The notes: a model not told the origin generated them from the sequence alone. A stretch of DNA of 64,000 bases from Nocardia beijingensis NBRC 16342 (GCF_001612785.1 NZ_BDBC01000057.1:1-64000); one strand, 5' to 3'; positions 15,329-26,228 are shown, counted from the first letter of the stretch. A program made the numbers and translations.

Positions 15329-15790
15329 ATGTCCGAAGCCACCGTCGATCCGGCTCAGCTGTCCGGCCTCGAACTCCTGCGCACCGCGATGAGCAGGACG
15401 GACCGCCCGCCGTTCATCGGCGACCTGCTCGGCATGGAGGTCGACGAACTCGAGCACGGCAAGGTGGTCTTCGCCCTGCGCACCAGGCCCGAGTTCGCCA
15501 ACCCGCTCGGCACAACGCACGGCGGCATCTGCGCCACCCTGCTCGACTCGGTGATGGGCTGTGCGGTGCACACCACGCTGGAGCCCGGCGTCGGGTACAC
15601 GACGCTGGAGCTGAAGATCAACTACATCCGCGCCGTGCCCACCGACGGGCAGCGCCTCACCGCCACCGGCACCACGATCCACGTCGGGCGCAGCACCGCG
15701 ACCGCGGAGGGACGGGTGATCGACGAGCAGGGCCGTCTGGTCGCGCACGCCACCACCACCTGCGCCGTCTTCCGCCCGCAACGATCCTGA
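15329..15790 (+). CDS. PaaI-family hotdog thioesterase
   Basis: A 153-residue single hotdog-fold protein. The family motif NPLGTTHGGICATLLDSVMG carries the catalytic HGG and the helix acidic residue; TTLELKINYIRAV is the following strand. These enzymes hydrolyse acyl-CoA thioesters, often aromatic or medium-chain. The ATG at 15329 has GAAAGGA upstream; the frame from 15293 would begin inside the operator. It is followed 11 bases later by a Ddn-like gene and is probably co-transcribed with it under the TetR regulator. Confidence 0.87.
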   Translation: MSEATVDPAQLSGLELLRTAMSRTDRPPFIGDLLGMEVDELEHGKVVFALRTRPEFANPLGTTHGGICATLLDSVMGCAVHTTLEPGVGYTTLELKINYIRAVPTDGQRLTATGTTIHVGRSTATAEGRVIDEQGRLVAHATTTCAVFRPQRS

Positions 15791-15801
15791 GGAGCACTGT
15801 C

Positions 15802-16251
15802 ATGGCCGGACGAACACCGAGCGCCGCGGTACGCAAATTCCGGCGCGAACGCCTGATCGGCCGCTACCTGGTCAACCCGGCCGTCGGTCTGCTCGACCGG
15901 CTCGGCATCCGATCGTCGCTGATCGCCGAACTGGAGACGGTCGGAGCGAAATCGGGGCAGCCGCGGCGGGTGCCGGTCACCGCGTCGATCGATGAGACCG
16001 GCGCGTGGCTGATCTCGCAGCACGGCTATCGCTCCGGCTGGGCCCGCAACATCGCCGCCGACCCGCATGTGCGGCTCCGGCAGGGCAGTCAGTGGCGGAC
16101 CGGCACGGCCGCCTTCGTCCCGCAGGACGACGTGGTGGCCCGCTCGCGCACGTTCGCCAAAGGGCGCGTCGCCACCGCCGTCGCCGAGCGCACCATGAAA
16201 GCGCTGGAAAGCGACCCGATCTCGGTGCGCATCACTTTCGCGGGCGGGTGA
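15802..16251 (+). CDS. Ddn-family F420-dependent nitroreductase-like protein
   Basis: A 149-residue split-barrel protein of the deazaflavin-dependent nitroreductase (DUF385) family. Motifs are LETVGAKSGQPRRVPVT near residue 45, where the family reads T.GRKSG..R, and WLISQHGYRSGWARNIAADPHVRL near residue 75. Members bind F420H2 and reduce quinones or nitroaromatics at the membrane in mycobacteria. GAGGAG lies upstream of the ATG. Second gene of the TetR-controlled pair. Confidence 0.85.
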   Translation: MAGRTPSAAVRKFRRERLIGRYLVNPAVGLLDRLGIRSSLIAELETVGAKSGQPRRVPVTASIDETGAWLISQHGYRSGWARNIAADPHVRLRQGSQWRTGTAAFVPQDDVVARSRTFAKGRVATAVAERTMKALESDPISVRITFAGG

Positions 16252-16264
16252 TCGGACCGGACGC

Positions 16265-17464
16265 TCACACCGCCGCGCGCACCGCGCCTGGAGTGAGCGG
16301 CTCGTCGAGCAACCTGCGGAACCGGTCGGCCCGGTCGTCGGCGTCGGCCGCCCGATCGAGCCAGCCGCCGAGCAGCCGGTATCCCTCGACGTAGGTCGAG
16401 ATGTAGGCGCGCCACAGCGGCGAGGACAGGAAGCGCAGCGACTGGCGCGCCCGCTCCGGCGTCGTCAGGCTCCAGGTCTGCAAGAACTCCGCCACCTCGT
16501 CGTGCGAGCGGCCTCGATCGTGCAGTAGCAGTGCTGCGTCCTGGCGCACCCCCAGCAGCTGCGCCGAGGCGTTCGAAAGGCGTTCGGCTCGTTCGCCGTC
16601 GAAGCGCAATCCGAGATCGGCGTAGATCTCCTGCGCCCACTTGCCCCAGCCGGGCCCGACGATGGAGCGCAACGCCAGATCGGCGAGGCCCTCGGCCATC
16701 AGGCACTGCGGCGTGTTCACCAGGAACAGCGTCTGCTCGGCCTGCCCGGCGGCGACCAGCCCGGCTTCCTTGCGGCAGTGCTCGGTGTGGTGGCCCGGGT
16801 AGGACTCGTGCGCGATCAGCTGCGGCAGGTTCGCCATGTGCTGCTTCAGGTCGGAGTTGATCGCGACGCGGGAGTGGTAGTCGCCCATGTAGTAGTTGAA
16901 CCCGGACCATGGCTTGTCCCCGACCACCTCGTAGGTGACGTGCTCGTGGTCGGGCAGCGGGTAACGGGCGCGCACCAGTTCACGCAGCGCGCCGGAGAAC
17001 GCCTCGACGCAGACCGCCAGCCGCTCCGGCGGGATCTCGTCGGCCTTGCGGTGGGCGACCACCCGTTCGGCGAGCGGACCGTCCCCGGCGAGCACGTCGT
17101 CCATCTGCCGGTGCGCCTCGCGGTAGTCGTCCACGTCGCCGGGCGCGATGTCGACGTCGAAGTAGGCGCGCACCTCATCGATGAAGCCGATGTCCTCACC
17201 GGCGAACTTCCGTGCGGAGCACTCCAGTGCGCGCAGGTGCACGTCGAGGAACTCGGTGCGCTCGGGCGTCAGCCCGGCCTCCGGCACCGCCGCGCGCAAC
17301 TCGGCGGCGCGGCGGGCCAGCTCGCGCGGCTGCGGGGCGGGCGCGTTACGCACCTGCCTGCGCAGCGCGGGATCACCGGTGTAGGCGTCGACGAAACCTT
17401 CCTCCAGCCGGTCGAAGGCGAGGCCGAGCCGCAGGTATTCGGTCACGAGCGGATGCGCTTCCAT
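16265..17464 (-). CDS. DUF885 family protein, putative metallopeptidase-like
   Basis: A 399-residue protein of the DUF885 family, related to bacterial zinc carboxypeptidase-like proteins. The key motif HESYPGHHTEHC lies near residue 220, an HExxxxHH arrangement able to bind metal, followed by a conserved helix (QTLFLVNTPQCLMAEGLADLA) that may give the distal Glu ligand. No signal peptide. The start ATG at 17464 is 8 bases from TAATCT (17478-17473), another leaderless-type promoter. Substrate and role unknown. Convergent with the Ddn-like gene. Confidence 0.82.
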   Translation of the reverse strand: MEAHPLVTEYLRLGLAFDRLEEGFVDAYTGDPALRRQVRNAPAPQPRELARRAAELRAAVPEAGLTPERTEFLDVHLRALECSARKFAGEDIGFIDEVRAYFDVDIAPGDVDDYREAHRQMDDVLAGDGPLAERVVAHRKADEIPPERLAVCVEAFSGALRELVRARYPLPDHEHVTYEVVGDKPWSGFNYYMGDYHSRVAINSDLKQHMANLPQLIAHESYPGHHTEHCRKEAGLVAAGQAEQTLFLVNTPQCLMAEGLADLALRSIVGPGWGKWAQEIYADLGLRFDGERAERLSNASAQLLGVRQDAALLLHDRGRSHDEVAEFLQTWSLTTPERARQSLRFLSSPLWRAYISTYVEGYRLLGGWLDRAADADDRADRFRRLLDEPLTPGAVRAAV

Positions 17465-17645
17465 GCCAGCCGAGATTAGCGGCTCCCACCTGGGTCATCG
17501 AGCCGGTTACCAACCGGTAGTGGCACCCCGCTCGGCTCACCATGCCGGCGCGGAGCAGAATTCGCCTATGCGGCGACAGCTACACCGAATCTCACCGGAT
17601 CCGCACGGTAACCGTGCGTGTTTGCCGAAACGGAGCGTCGGGTAA

Positions 17646-18578
17646 ATGGCACGAATGAGCGAGCCGAGTCCCTACGTGGAATTCGACCGGAAACAGTGGC
17701 GGACCCTGCGTAAATCGACTCCCCTGGTGCTCACCGAGGAAGAACTGATCGGGCTGCGCGGCCTGGGAGAACAGATCGATCTCGAAGAAGTCGCGGAGGT
17801 GTATCTCCCGCTCGCTCGTCTCATCCACCTGCAGGTGGCCGCGCGGCAGCGACTGTTCGCCGCGACCGCCACGTTTCTCGGCGAAACCCATCCCGATCAG
17901 CAGGTGCCGTTCGTGATCGGCGTGGCGGGCAGCGTCGCGGTGGGCAAGTCCACCACCGCGCGTGTGCTGCAGGCGCTGCTGGCGCGCTGGGATCACCATC
18001 CCCGGGTCGACCTGGTCACCACCGACGGATTCCTCTATCCCACCGCGGAACTCACCCGGCGCGGCATCATGCACCGCAAGGGTTTCCCGGAGAGCTACGA
18101 CCGCCGCAAGCTGCTGCGATTCGTCACCGAGGTGAAATCAGGCGCGGCCGAAGTGTGCGCGCCGGTGTATTCGCACATCTCCTACGACATCGTGCAGGGC
18201 AAGCTGCACTGTGTCCGTCAGCCCGACATTCTGATCGTGGAGGGGTTGAACGTGCTGCAGACCGGTCCGCGCCTGATGGTGTCGGATCTGTTCGACTTCT
18301 CGATCTACGTGGACGCGCGCATCGAGGATATCGAGAAGTGGTACGTGCAAAGGTTTCTCACCTTGCGCAAGACCGCTTTCGCCGATCCGAACGCGCATTT
18401 CCACCACTACTCCGGATTCACCGACGAGCAGGCGACCGCCGCGGCGCAGGAGATCTGGAACAACACCAACCGGCCGAATCTGGTGGAGAACATTCTGCCC
18501 ACCCGTCCGCGCGCGACCCTGGTGTTGCGCAAGGACGCCGATCACAGCATCAATCGGCTGCGGCTGCGGAAATTGTGA
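17646..18578 (+). CDS. coaA: type I pantothenate kinase
   Basis: A 310-residue kinase that phosphorylates pantothenate in the first step of CoA synthesis. The P-loop GVAGSVAVGKST lies near residue 95; further family landmarks are VTTDGFLYP, RKGFPESYD and the VEGLNVLQT strand. Length is that of the bacterial CoaA family. A second ATG at 17655 is a possible alternative start. It is convergent with 18585, with only six bases between stops, and the two 3' ends share a hairpin. Confidence 0.96.
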   Translation: MARMSEPSPYVEFDRKQWRTLRKSTPLVLTEEELIGLRGLGEQIDLEEVAEVYLPLARLIHLQVAARQRLFAATATFLGETHPDQQVPFVIGVAGSVAVGKSTTARVLQALLARWDHHPRVDLVTTDGFLYPTAELTRRGIMHRKGFPESYDRRKLLRFVTEVKSGAAEVCAPVYSHISYDIVQGKLHCVRQPDILIVEGLNVLQTGPRLMVSDLFDFSIYVDARIEDIEKWYVQRFLTLRKTAFADPNAHFHHYSGFTDEQATAAAQEIWNNTNRPNLVENILPTRPRATLVLRKDADHSINRLRLRKL

Positions 18579-18595
18579 TTTCGCTTACAATTTCC
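18568..18595. terminator. bidirectional hairpin overlapping two 3' coding ends
   Basis: GGAAATTGT (18568-18576) and ACAATTTCC (18587-18595) pair perfectly around a 10-base loop. The arms are the last codons of coaA (-KL stop) and of the convergent gene (-KL stop). It serves as the only visible terminator for both. Confidence 0.55.
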
Positions 18596-19184
18596 ACGCC
18601 TCGTCGAGCCGCTGCGCGACATCGATATCGCGGACCGCGGCGATGTGCGGCTTACGGATCTCCGCGGAGATATAGCGGGCGACGAAACGCCTGATCTCGT
18701 GATCGACGCCGGCGAGAACGCGCAGCATCTGCCCGCGCCTGGTGGCGGCGGCGACGCTGACGCGCACGTCGGCAGGCCGCGGCTCGGCGATGTCGATCAC
18801 CACCCGCAGGGGCGCCGCGGTGCGCACCGTCAGGTGCAGACGCACGGTCCCCTCGACGTGGAACCGGTGCCGGTCGACCGCCAAGTCCAGCAGCAGGTCG
18901 ACCTCCAGCGGGATGATCAGCTCGAACGCGATGGCCTCGTCGGCGCGGCGGCCCAGCCGGGACGCGCCGAGCCGGACCTGCGCGGTCACCTTGGCCAGTC
19001 GGCCCGGCCCTGCGCCGATCGGGCCGAAATCAAATTCGCCGCCGGTCAATTGGCCGAAGGCGCCCGAGATGCGCGCTTCGGAGGCGGCGTACTCCAGGAA
19101 GCGTCTCCCGAACTCCGCATAGCTGATCGAGTCGTCCGGTTCGCCCCGCGCTGCTCCGGCGGGCCGGTGGTCGAACGAGCTCAT
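18585..19184 (-). CDS. conserved hypothetical protein
   Basis: A 199-residue soluble protein of mixed strands with a repetitive beta pattern (AFELIIPLEVDLLLDL, FHVEGTVRLHLTVRT, LRVVIDIAEP, VRVSVAA) and a C-terminal helix (LRVLAGVDHEIRRFVARYI). No catalytic motif, signal peptide or membrane helix. The pattern could fit a lipid- or hydrophobic-ligand-binding barrel, but that is a guess. The ATG at 19184 is 8 bases from TACTGT (19198-19193), supporting the start. Lies between coaA and the prenyl synthase. Confidence 0.6.
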   Translation of the reverse strand: MSSFDHRPAGAARGEPDDSISYAEFGRRFLEYAASEARISGAFGQLTGGEFDFGPIGAGPGRLAKVTAQVRLGASRLGRRADEAIAFELIIPLEVDLLLDLAVDRHRFHVEGTVRLHLTVRTAAPLRVVIDIAEPRPADVRVSVAAATRRGQMLRVLAGVDHEIRRFVARYISAEIRKPHIAAVRDIDVAQRLDEAWKL

Positions 19185-19245
19185 GAGACCGCACAGTACG
19201 CGAGAAGCGCGGCGCCGACGCCGGATTCACCGGCGCGAACTCGGA

Positions 19246-20025
19246 TCAGACGCCGAAGCGGCGATGACGCGCGGCGAAGTCGCGCAGTGCCCGCAGGAAA
19301 TCCACCCGGCGGAACTCCGGCCAGTACGCCTCGGTGAACCATATCTCCGAGTATGCGCTCTGCCACAGCAGGAACCCGGACAGCCGCTGCTCGCCGGACG
19401 TGCGAATGACCAGGTCCGGGTCCGGCTGACCGGAAGTGTAGAGATGCTGGCCGATGGCGTTCACGGTGATCGACTGGACCAGGTCCTCGCCGGTCTCGCC
19501 CGCGGCGATCTCCTGGCGGACCAGCGAGCGCACCGCGTCGGCGATCTCCTGCCTGCCGCCGTAGCCGACCGCGACGTTGACGTGCACTCCGTTGCGGCCG
19601 TCGGTGCGCTCGGCCGCGGTGCGCATCCGCTTGGCGATCAGCTCGGGGAAGCCGTCGAGCGAGCCGACGATGCGCACGCTCCAGTTCTGCTCCGGCGCCG
19701 ACAGCTCCTCCACCACGTCGGTGATGACCTCGAACAGCGTCTCCAGCTCGTCCGGATCACGCTGGAGATTCTCCGTGGACAGCAGGTACACGGTCACCAT
19801 CTCGATGCCCTCGGCCTCGCACCAGCCGACCAGCTCGGCGATCTTCAGCGCGCCGACCCGATGGCCGTGGCTGACGTCGGTGAAACCGTTCTCCCGCGCC
19901 CATCGGCGATTGCCGTCACACATCACCGCGACGTGCCGGGGATGCTGCTTGCCGGCCAGCTGCCTGGACAGCCGGGCCTCGTAGATGCGATACGGCAGAC
20001 CCCGCACCTGACTCGGAAGTTCCAC
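19246..20025 (-). CDS. short-chain Z-isoprenyl diphosphate synthase (Rv1086-like)
   Basis: A 259-residue cis-prenyltransferase of the UPP synthase fold. Conserved regions are HVAVMCDGNRRWAR (catalytic Asp in the diphosphate loop), HGHRVGALK, TVYLLSTENLQR, and PDPDLVIRTSGEQRLSGFLLWQSAYSEIWF. Reading MCDGNRRWAR rather than MDGN and the synteny both match the M. tuberculosis Z-farnesyl diphosphate synthase, which makes the precursor for decaprenyl phosphate. The start is set at GTG 20025, not 20052, because TAGGGT (20038-20033) ends 7 bases upstream of it and the resulting N-terminus matches the family. Confidence 0.9.
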   Translation of the reverse strand: MELPSQVRGLPYRIYEARLSRQLAGKQHPRHVAVMCDGNRRWARENGFTDVSHGHRVGALKIAELVGWCEAEGIEMVTVYLLSTENLQRDPDELETLFEVITDVVEELSAPEQNWSVRIVGSLDGFPELIAKRMRTAAERTDGRNGVHVNVAVGYGGRQEIADAVRSLVRQEIAAGETGEDLVQSITVNAIGQHLYTSGQPDPDLVIRTSGEQRLSGFLLWQSAYSEIWFTEAYWPEFRRVDFLRALRDFAARHRRFGV

Positions 20026-20104
20026 GCGGGCAACCCTACGCCTCAGCGACACGAACGCGGCATCGACCGCGATACGCCGGTACAGTGGCCGGGAGCACGC
20101 AAGT

Positions 20105-20116
20105 TACGGTTGCGTA
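20105..20116 (+). promoter_or_regulatory. TACG-N4-CGTA palindromic box upstream of trhA
   Basis: TACGGTTGCGTA is an inverted repeat with a four-base centre within GTTACGGTTGCGTAGGTTAC, about 90 bases before the hemolysin III start. It resembles operator boxes seen upstream of lipid genes in related bacteria, but no regulator can be assigned. Confidence 0.4.
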
Positions 20117-20179
20117 GGTTACTGACGGGTTCAACTACCGGGTCCGTCCTCGGTCCGGCGTGGGGCCGGGGACAGACTG

Positions 20180-20201
20180 CTCCTGCCGTCCCCTCTAGGA
20201 G
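20180..20201 (+). promoter_or_regulatory. possible Shine-Dalgarno-sequestering hairpin of trhA
   Basis: CTCCT (20180-20184) can pair with AGGAG (20197-20201), which is the ribosome-binding site of the gene starting at 20208. A larger GC-rich hairpin lies just upstream (about 20147-20172). Short arms make this tentative. Confidence 0.3.
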
Positions 20202-20207
20202 GTATTC

Positions 20208-20927
20208 GTGTCCGAATCGGTCGACGCCGCCGATGCGGCAGCGGTCACACCGGTTCCCGCCTCGGCGGGCGAAGCGCTCGCCGGGGCACTGGTCAAACCG
20301 CGCATGCGGGGCTGGATCCACACCTGGGCCGTCGGCGTCGCCGCGATCGCGGCCGTCGTGCTGATCGCCACCGCCGCCAGGGTCTCCGCGACCGCGGGGT
20401 GGTCGACGCTGGTCTACGGGCTCACCGTGTGCGGGCTGTTCGGCGTGAGCGCGGTCTATCACCGGGTGACCTGGCCGACCGCGCGCGCCCGCATCCGGAT
20501 GAAGCGAGCGGACCACTCGATGATCTTCCTGTTCATCGCGGGCAGCTACACCCCTTTCGCCCTGCTCGGCCTGCCCGGACGCACCGGGCAGACGCTGCTG
20601 GCCGTGGTCTGGGCCGGTGCGCTGGCCGGAGTGGCGCTGAAACTGCTGTGGCCCACCGCGCCCCGCTGGGTCGGCGTTCCGCTGTATCTGCTGCTGGGCT
20701 GGGCCATCGTGCCGGTGGCCGGCCAGCTCAACGGCCAGATCGGCATCGCGCCGCTGATCCTGCTGCTGATCGGCGGCCTGTTCTACAGCGGCGGCGCGAT
20801 CCTCTACGCCACGAAGTGGCCGAACCCGTGGCCGACCGTGTTCGGGCATCACGAGTTCTTCCACGCGGCCACGGTGCTGGCCGCGCTCACCCACTACGCG
20901 GCGGTGTGGCTCGTCGTTCTGCGCTGA
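20208..20927 (+). CDS. trhA: hemolysin III family (TrhA/YqfA) membrane protein
   Basis: A 239-residue integral membrane protein of the PAQR-related hemolysin III family, with seven predicted transmembrane helices. Family residues include SAVYHRVTWP near the first helices, RADHSMIFLFIAGSYTPFAL, and FGHHEFFHAATVLAALTHYAAVWL at the C-terminus; the conserved Ser, Asp and His residues are the presumed metal site. The physiological role is membrane-energetics or lipid homeostasis rather than haemolysis. GTG start with a strong AGGAGG six bases upstream. Same position as Rv1085c in the mycobacterial order. Confidence 0.92.
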   Translation: MSESVDAADAAAVTPVPASAGEALAGALVKPRMRGWIHTWAVGVAAIAAVVLIATAARVSATAGWSTLVYGLTVCGLFGVSAVYHRVTWPTARARIRMKRADHSMIFLFIAGSYTPFALLGLPGRTGQTLLAVVWAGALAGVALKLLWPTAPRWVGVPLYLLLGWAIVPVAGQLNGQIGIAPLILLLIGGLFYSGGAILYATKWPNPWPTVFGHHEFFHAATVLAALTHYAAVWLVVLR

Positions 20928-21486
20928 GCGCATAGAGTCGACGGGGAGGTCGGACGAGAGGGGCGGCGCAGGCGATGGAACAGCGTGCGTCCGAAAGCCG
21001 CGCGGCGATTCGGCGTCCGCGCCGCGAGCACCAGTGCGCGGGCGGGCCGAGGCCCGATCGGGCGGTGATCCACCCCCTCGCCTGCTCCGCGCTGCCGGAC
21101 GGCGGGCCGACGATGCCGCGGTGCGGCTGGTCGGCGGGCGGGTCCGGCGAGATCACCGGGAAAGCTCCTGTGCCGGTCGCCGTGGCTCTATGCTGCTCGT
21201 TCGTGTTCTCGCTCGCCGCCTCGCGTGGCATCGCCCTGCTGTTTCCGGCAGTCGCGCGGCGTCTGGCGCACTCGGGACGGGCGCTCGGAGATCTTCGGTC
21301 GGCGGAGTCTCCGGTATCAGCCCGGATGGCGAAGCACCAGCCGCTGCGATCGGGCAGCTGCGAGAACGCTGCGGCCGCCGCCTTCGGAAGGCGGGGCATC
21401 GCCCCAGCGGGTACGGAGTCCATGGCGGGCGCGAAACCTACACCGGAGCGGGCCCGCACCGGTCGGTCATCGGGGTCGCGAATCCG
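20928..21486. other. 560-base gap between trhA and the adenylate cyclase
   Basis: Open frames exist on both strands (one from ATG 20975 to 21490), but none has recognisable composition or motifs. A TAGAGT box at 20933-20938 could be a promoter, giving either a small undescribed transcript or a leader of about 540 bases for the cyclase gene. Confidence 0.4.
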
Positions 21487-23124
21487 ATGATCGCGAAACT
21501 CGTCGTCTGGGCGCTCAAAGCGCGAGGTGGCCTGGCCGCGCTGGTCACCACGGCGAATCTCAGCGGTCTCGCGGTGATCGTCACCCAGCTGTGGCTCAAC
21601 GGGTTCCTGGGCAGGCTGGGCACGGATTGGCTGCGGGCGCTCGCCTTCGTCGGCATCTATCCCGCGGTCGGGTTCCTGGCCGGCATCGTCCTCGCGGTGC
21701 GTGATCGCAAGTTGTACTTCGGCTGGCTCGACGCCGGGCGTAAACCCACTGAGGCGGAGGCGCGGCGCCTGCTGCACCTACCCGTCGCGATCAGCATGCG
21801 CGCGCTCGCGCTGTGGATTCCCGGCGTGATCGTGGCGACTGTCATCTTCGCGCGCTTGAGCCCCGACAACGACCCGGGCGTGACGGCGGCGCTCTTCACG
21901 ATCGGCGCCTTCGAGTCGGCGGCGGTCACCTTCCTGATCGTGGACCGGTTGATCCGGCCGACGATTCCGGTGGTCGCCGGGGTACTCGGCTGGACCATGC
22001 ACTGGAGTTCCTCCGTGCTGGTGCGAGTCGTGCTGACCTGGGCGGTGGCGGCGGCGCTCCCGCTGCTCATGCTGATCGTCGTGCTGGCCGATCCGGTGGC
22101 GGCCGCGCCGGACCGGGTGCGCACCGCCATCTATCTGTCCGCGGTCGGCATCGGCGTCGGCGCGCTGGCCACGGCGTTCCTCGCCCGCGCGGTCGCCGCG
22201 CCGATGCGCACCCTGCGTCGCGCGCTGGACCGCATCGCGCAGGGCGATCTCGGAGCCAGGGTGCCGATCGGCAGCACCAGCGAGATCGGCCGGTTGGAGC
22301 ACTCGGTCAACGAGCTGGCGGCGAACCTGCGCGAGCGGGAGCGGATGCGGGAGGTCTTCGGCAGGCACGTCGGCGCCGAGGTCGCCGAGCGCGCGCTGGC
22401 CAGGGGGGCGGATCTCACCGGTGACGTGCGCGAGGTGTCGGCGCTGTTCGTCGACGTGACCGGGTCGGTGGAGCTGTCCACCGGGCTGCCGCCGCAGGAG
22501 TTCGTGGCCAAGCTGAACCGATTGCTCGCCATCGTCGTCGCGGCGACCGAGGACAACAACGGCCTGGTCAACAAGTTCGAGGGCGACGCGGCGCTGTGCG
22601 TCTTCGGAGCACCGATCGCCCTGCGCGACAACGCGACCCCGGCGTTGCGGGCGGCGCGGCGCATCCGGGACGAGGTGCTCGCCACCGGAGAGCTCGACAT
22701 CGGGATCGGCGTCGCGCGCGGCCCGGTCTTCGCCGGCGACGTCGGCTCCGACACCCGGCTGGAATTCACGGTGATCGGCAACGCCGTCAACGAGGCCGCC
22801 CGTCTCACCACGGCGGCCAAGGAGGTGCCGCGGCGGATCCTGGTGAGCCAAGCGGTGATCGAGGCCGGTACGGAACACGAACGCGCCAAGTGGACGTTCT
22901 ACGACACCATCGTGCTGCGCGGCATGAGGGACCCGACGTTCTGCTGGACCGACATCGACACCTCCGACGCCGGGCCCGAGCGTGTCGAGACCCGCACCGC
23001 TCGACTCGACAGCGAAGACCTGCCCGCCGACACCAACCCGGTCATCGAGATCCACACCGCCGCGGAGCCACCCGACGGCACAGAGCTGCCGGACGCCGAA
23101 TTCGACGCGCCGCACCGGCGTTAG
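21487..23124 (+). CDS. membrane class III adenylate/guanylate cyclase with HAMP
   Basis: A 545-residue protein like the M. tuberculosis Rv1318c-Rv1320c group. Six transmembrane helices fill residues 1-235, a HAMP domain about 235-290 (PMRTLRRALDRIAQGDL, EIGRLEHSVNELA), then a cyclase domain about 310-485. Catalytic features: metal Asp in LFVDVTGS, NKFEGD with the purine-selecting Lys and second metal Asp, and transition-state Asn/Arg in VNEAARL. The loop reads VIGNAVN where GD is more common. A variable acidic tail follows. The ATG at 21487 is chosen because upstream sequence in frame is unlike protein. It would make cAMP in response to an envelope or lipid signal. Confidence 0.9.
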   Translation: MIAKLVVWALKARGGLAALVTTANLSGLAVIVTQLWLNGFLGRLGTDWLRALAFVGIYPAVGFLAGIVLAVRDRKLYFGWLDAGRKPTEAEARRLLHLPVAISMRALALWIPGVIVATVIFARLSPDNDPGVTAALFTIGAFESAAVTFLIVDRLIRPTIPVVAGVLGWTMHWSSSVLVRVVLTWAVAAALPLLMLIVVLADPVAAAPDRVRTAIYLSAVGIGVGALATAFLARAVAAPMRTLRRALDRIAQGDLGARVPIGSTSEIGRLEHSVNELAANLRERERMREVFGRHVGAEVAERALARGADLTGDVREVSALFVDVTGSVELSTGLPPQEFVAKLNRLLAIVVAATEDNNGLVNKFEGDAALCVFGAPIALRDNATPALRAARRIRDEVLATGELDIGIGVARGPVFAGDVGSDTRLEFTVIGNAVNEAARLTTAAKEVPRRILVSQAVIEAGTEHERAKWTFYDTIVLRGMRDPTFCWTDIDTSDAGPERVETRTARLDSEDLPADTNPVIEIHTAAEPPDGTELPDAEFDAPHRR

Positions 23125-23626
23125 ATCGCCGCGCGACCTCGGTGGCCGGTCGATCGAGCAGGTCCGTGCGGTCGCCGTCCCGCCCGCCGTGGCAGCGGAA
23201 TCATCGGCGCCTGTGCGCCAACCTTTCGACCGCCACCCGCCGGCGGACTCCTGATCCGCTCGACGCGCCGACAATCTCGCGGCGTTCCTCGTCCGCGGTG
23301 CGCCGCGGGATGATGCTGGATCGCCTCCGTGAAGCTTTCCGCCCAGCCGAGACGGCACCGCGCAGCTGTCCAGCATGGGTGTCGCGGCGGGCACGTCGAG
23401 GGACCGCCCGCGGCCGGTGCGGCCGACCGAGCAGCACGCCGACGAGCTCGTGGACGGCGGTGCGGGGCACGCACAGCAGGAACTCGACCGGATCGGCTCG
23501 CATGCAGCGGTGATCCGGCCGGGGAGGGCGAGTTCACTTTCGGCTGCCGCTCCACCGAGAGGCCTCTGCTGCCGCGCAGGCCGGGCTCGAGCCGGGCCGG
23601 TGCGGCCCGATCCGGATACCCGGCCG
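23125..23626. other. 500-base gap with no supported gene
   Basis: Lies between the 3' ends of the convergent cyclase and DUF255 genes. No motif, start signal or clear hairpin was recognised; the open frames are GC-skew artefacts rich in Arg. Confidence 0.4.
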
Positions 23627-25678
<2,052 letters not shown>

Positions 25679-25761
25679 GGCTCCACCGTACGACCCTTCT
25701 CGACGCCGTGCGGACACGTCGTCGATGACTATCCCGTACGGGAGACGTTCGGCCGGAGCGA

Positions 25762-26121
25762 CTACCGGCCGACGCGGGGTCCTTCGGTGATCCCCCACAT
25801 CTCCGCGAGGCGACCGTCATCGACGCGGAAGATCTCGAGCAGCATCGGCCGTGCGCCACCCGGCTCGCCGGTTCCCTCGACGGACGAGCGAACGGCGGCC
25901 TTGTCGCCGTCGACCAGGATGTCCTCGGCGACGACCCGGATGTCGGGGAATCGGGACACCAGCTCGCGCCAGGCGGTCTTGCCCGCCTCGGCCCCGGCCA
26001 CGCGGAGCGCGTGGCTGTAGAAGCCGGGGACCACCAGGTCGTCGAAGCGGTCGAACTGGCGGGTGTTGAAGCACTCCTGCATGCGCAGAATCAGGGCGCG
26101 GATGTCGTCCGGTGTGGCCAT
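25762..26121 (-). CDS. SnoaL-like/NTF2-fold protein
   Basis: A 119-residue single-domain protein typical of the SnoaL-like polyketide cyclase/ester cyclase group: N-terminal helix LILRMQECFNTRQFDRFDDLV, then WRELVSRFPDIRVVAEDILVDGDKAAVRSSVEGT and a terminal EIFRVDDGRLAEMWGI. The motif set indicates a small hydrophobic-ligand pocket; whether it is an enzyme is unclear. GAGGAG precedes the ATG. It is divergent from the TetR gene at 26238, whose direct-repeat operator lies between them. Confidence 0.75.
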   Translation of the reverse strand: MATPDDIRALILRMQECFNTRQFDRFDDLVVPGFYSHALRVAGAEAGKTAWRELVSRFPDIRVVAEDILVDGDKAAVRSSVEGTGEPGGARPMLLEIFRVDDGRLAEMWGITEGPRVGR

Positions 26122-26175
26122 CGACGGAATCTCCTCACAAGCGAACGATCGAGGTAGGCCGAGCGCCGAACTTAA

Positions 26176-26228
26176 ACGGTGCTTCGCCCCGGTTATCGGA
26201 GCACTATACGGTGCTTCGCCCCGGTTAT
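26176..26228. promoter_or_regulatory. two 21-bp direct repeats over the tetR promoter
   Basis: ACGGTGCTTCGCCCCGGTTA plus T occurs at 26176-26196 and again at 26208-26228, a perfect copy 32 bases apart. The second copy runs into the -10 box of the TetR gene (TATGCT, 26226-26231), and AGCAC/GTGCT around 26200-26215 adds dyad symmetry. Confidence 0.6.

Noticed and set aside
21034..21486. N-terminal extension of the adenylate cyclase to 21034
   Set aside because: The extra 151 residues are Arg/Gly/Ser-rich without structure, and family members begin shortly before the first membrane helix, as from ATG 21487.
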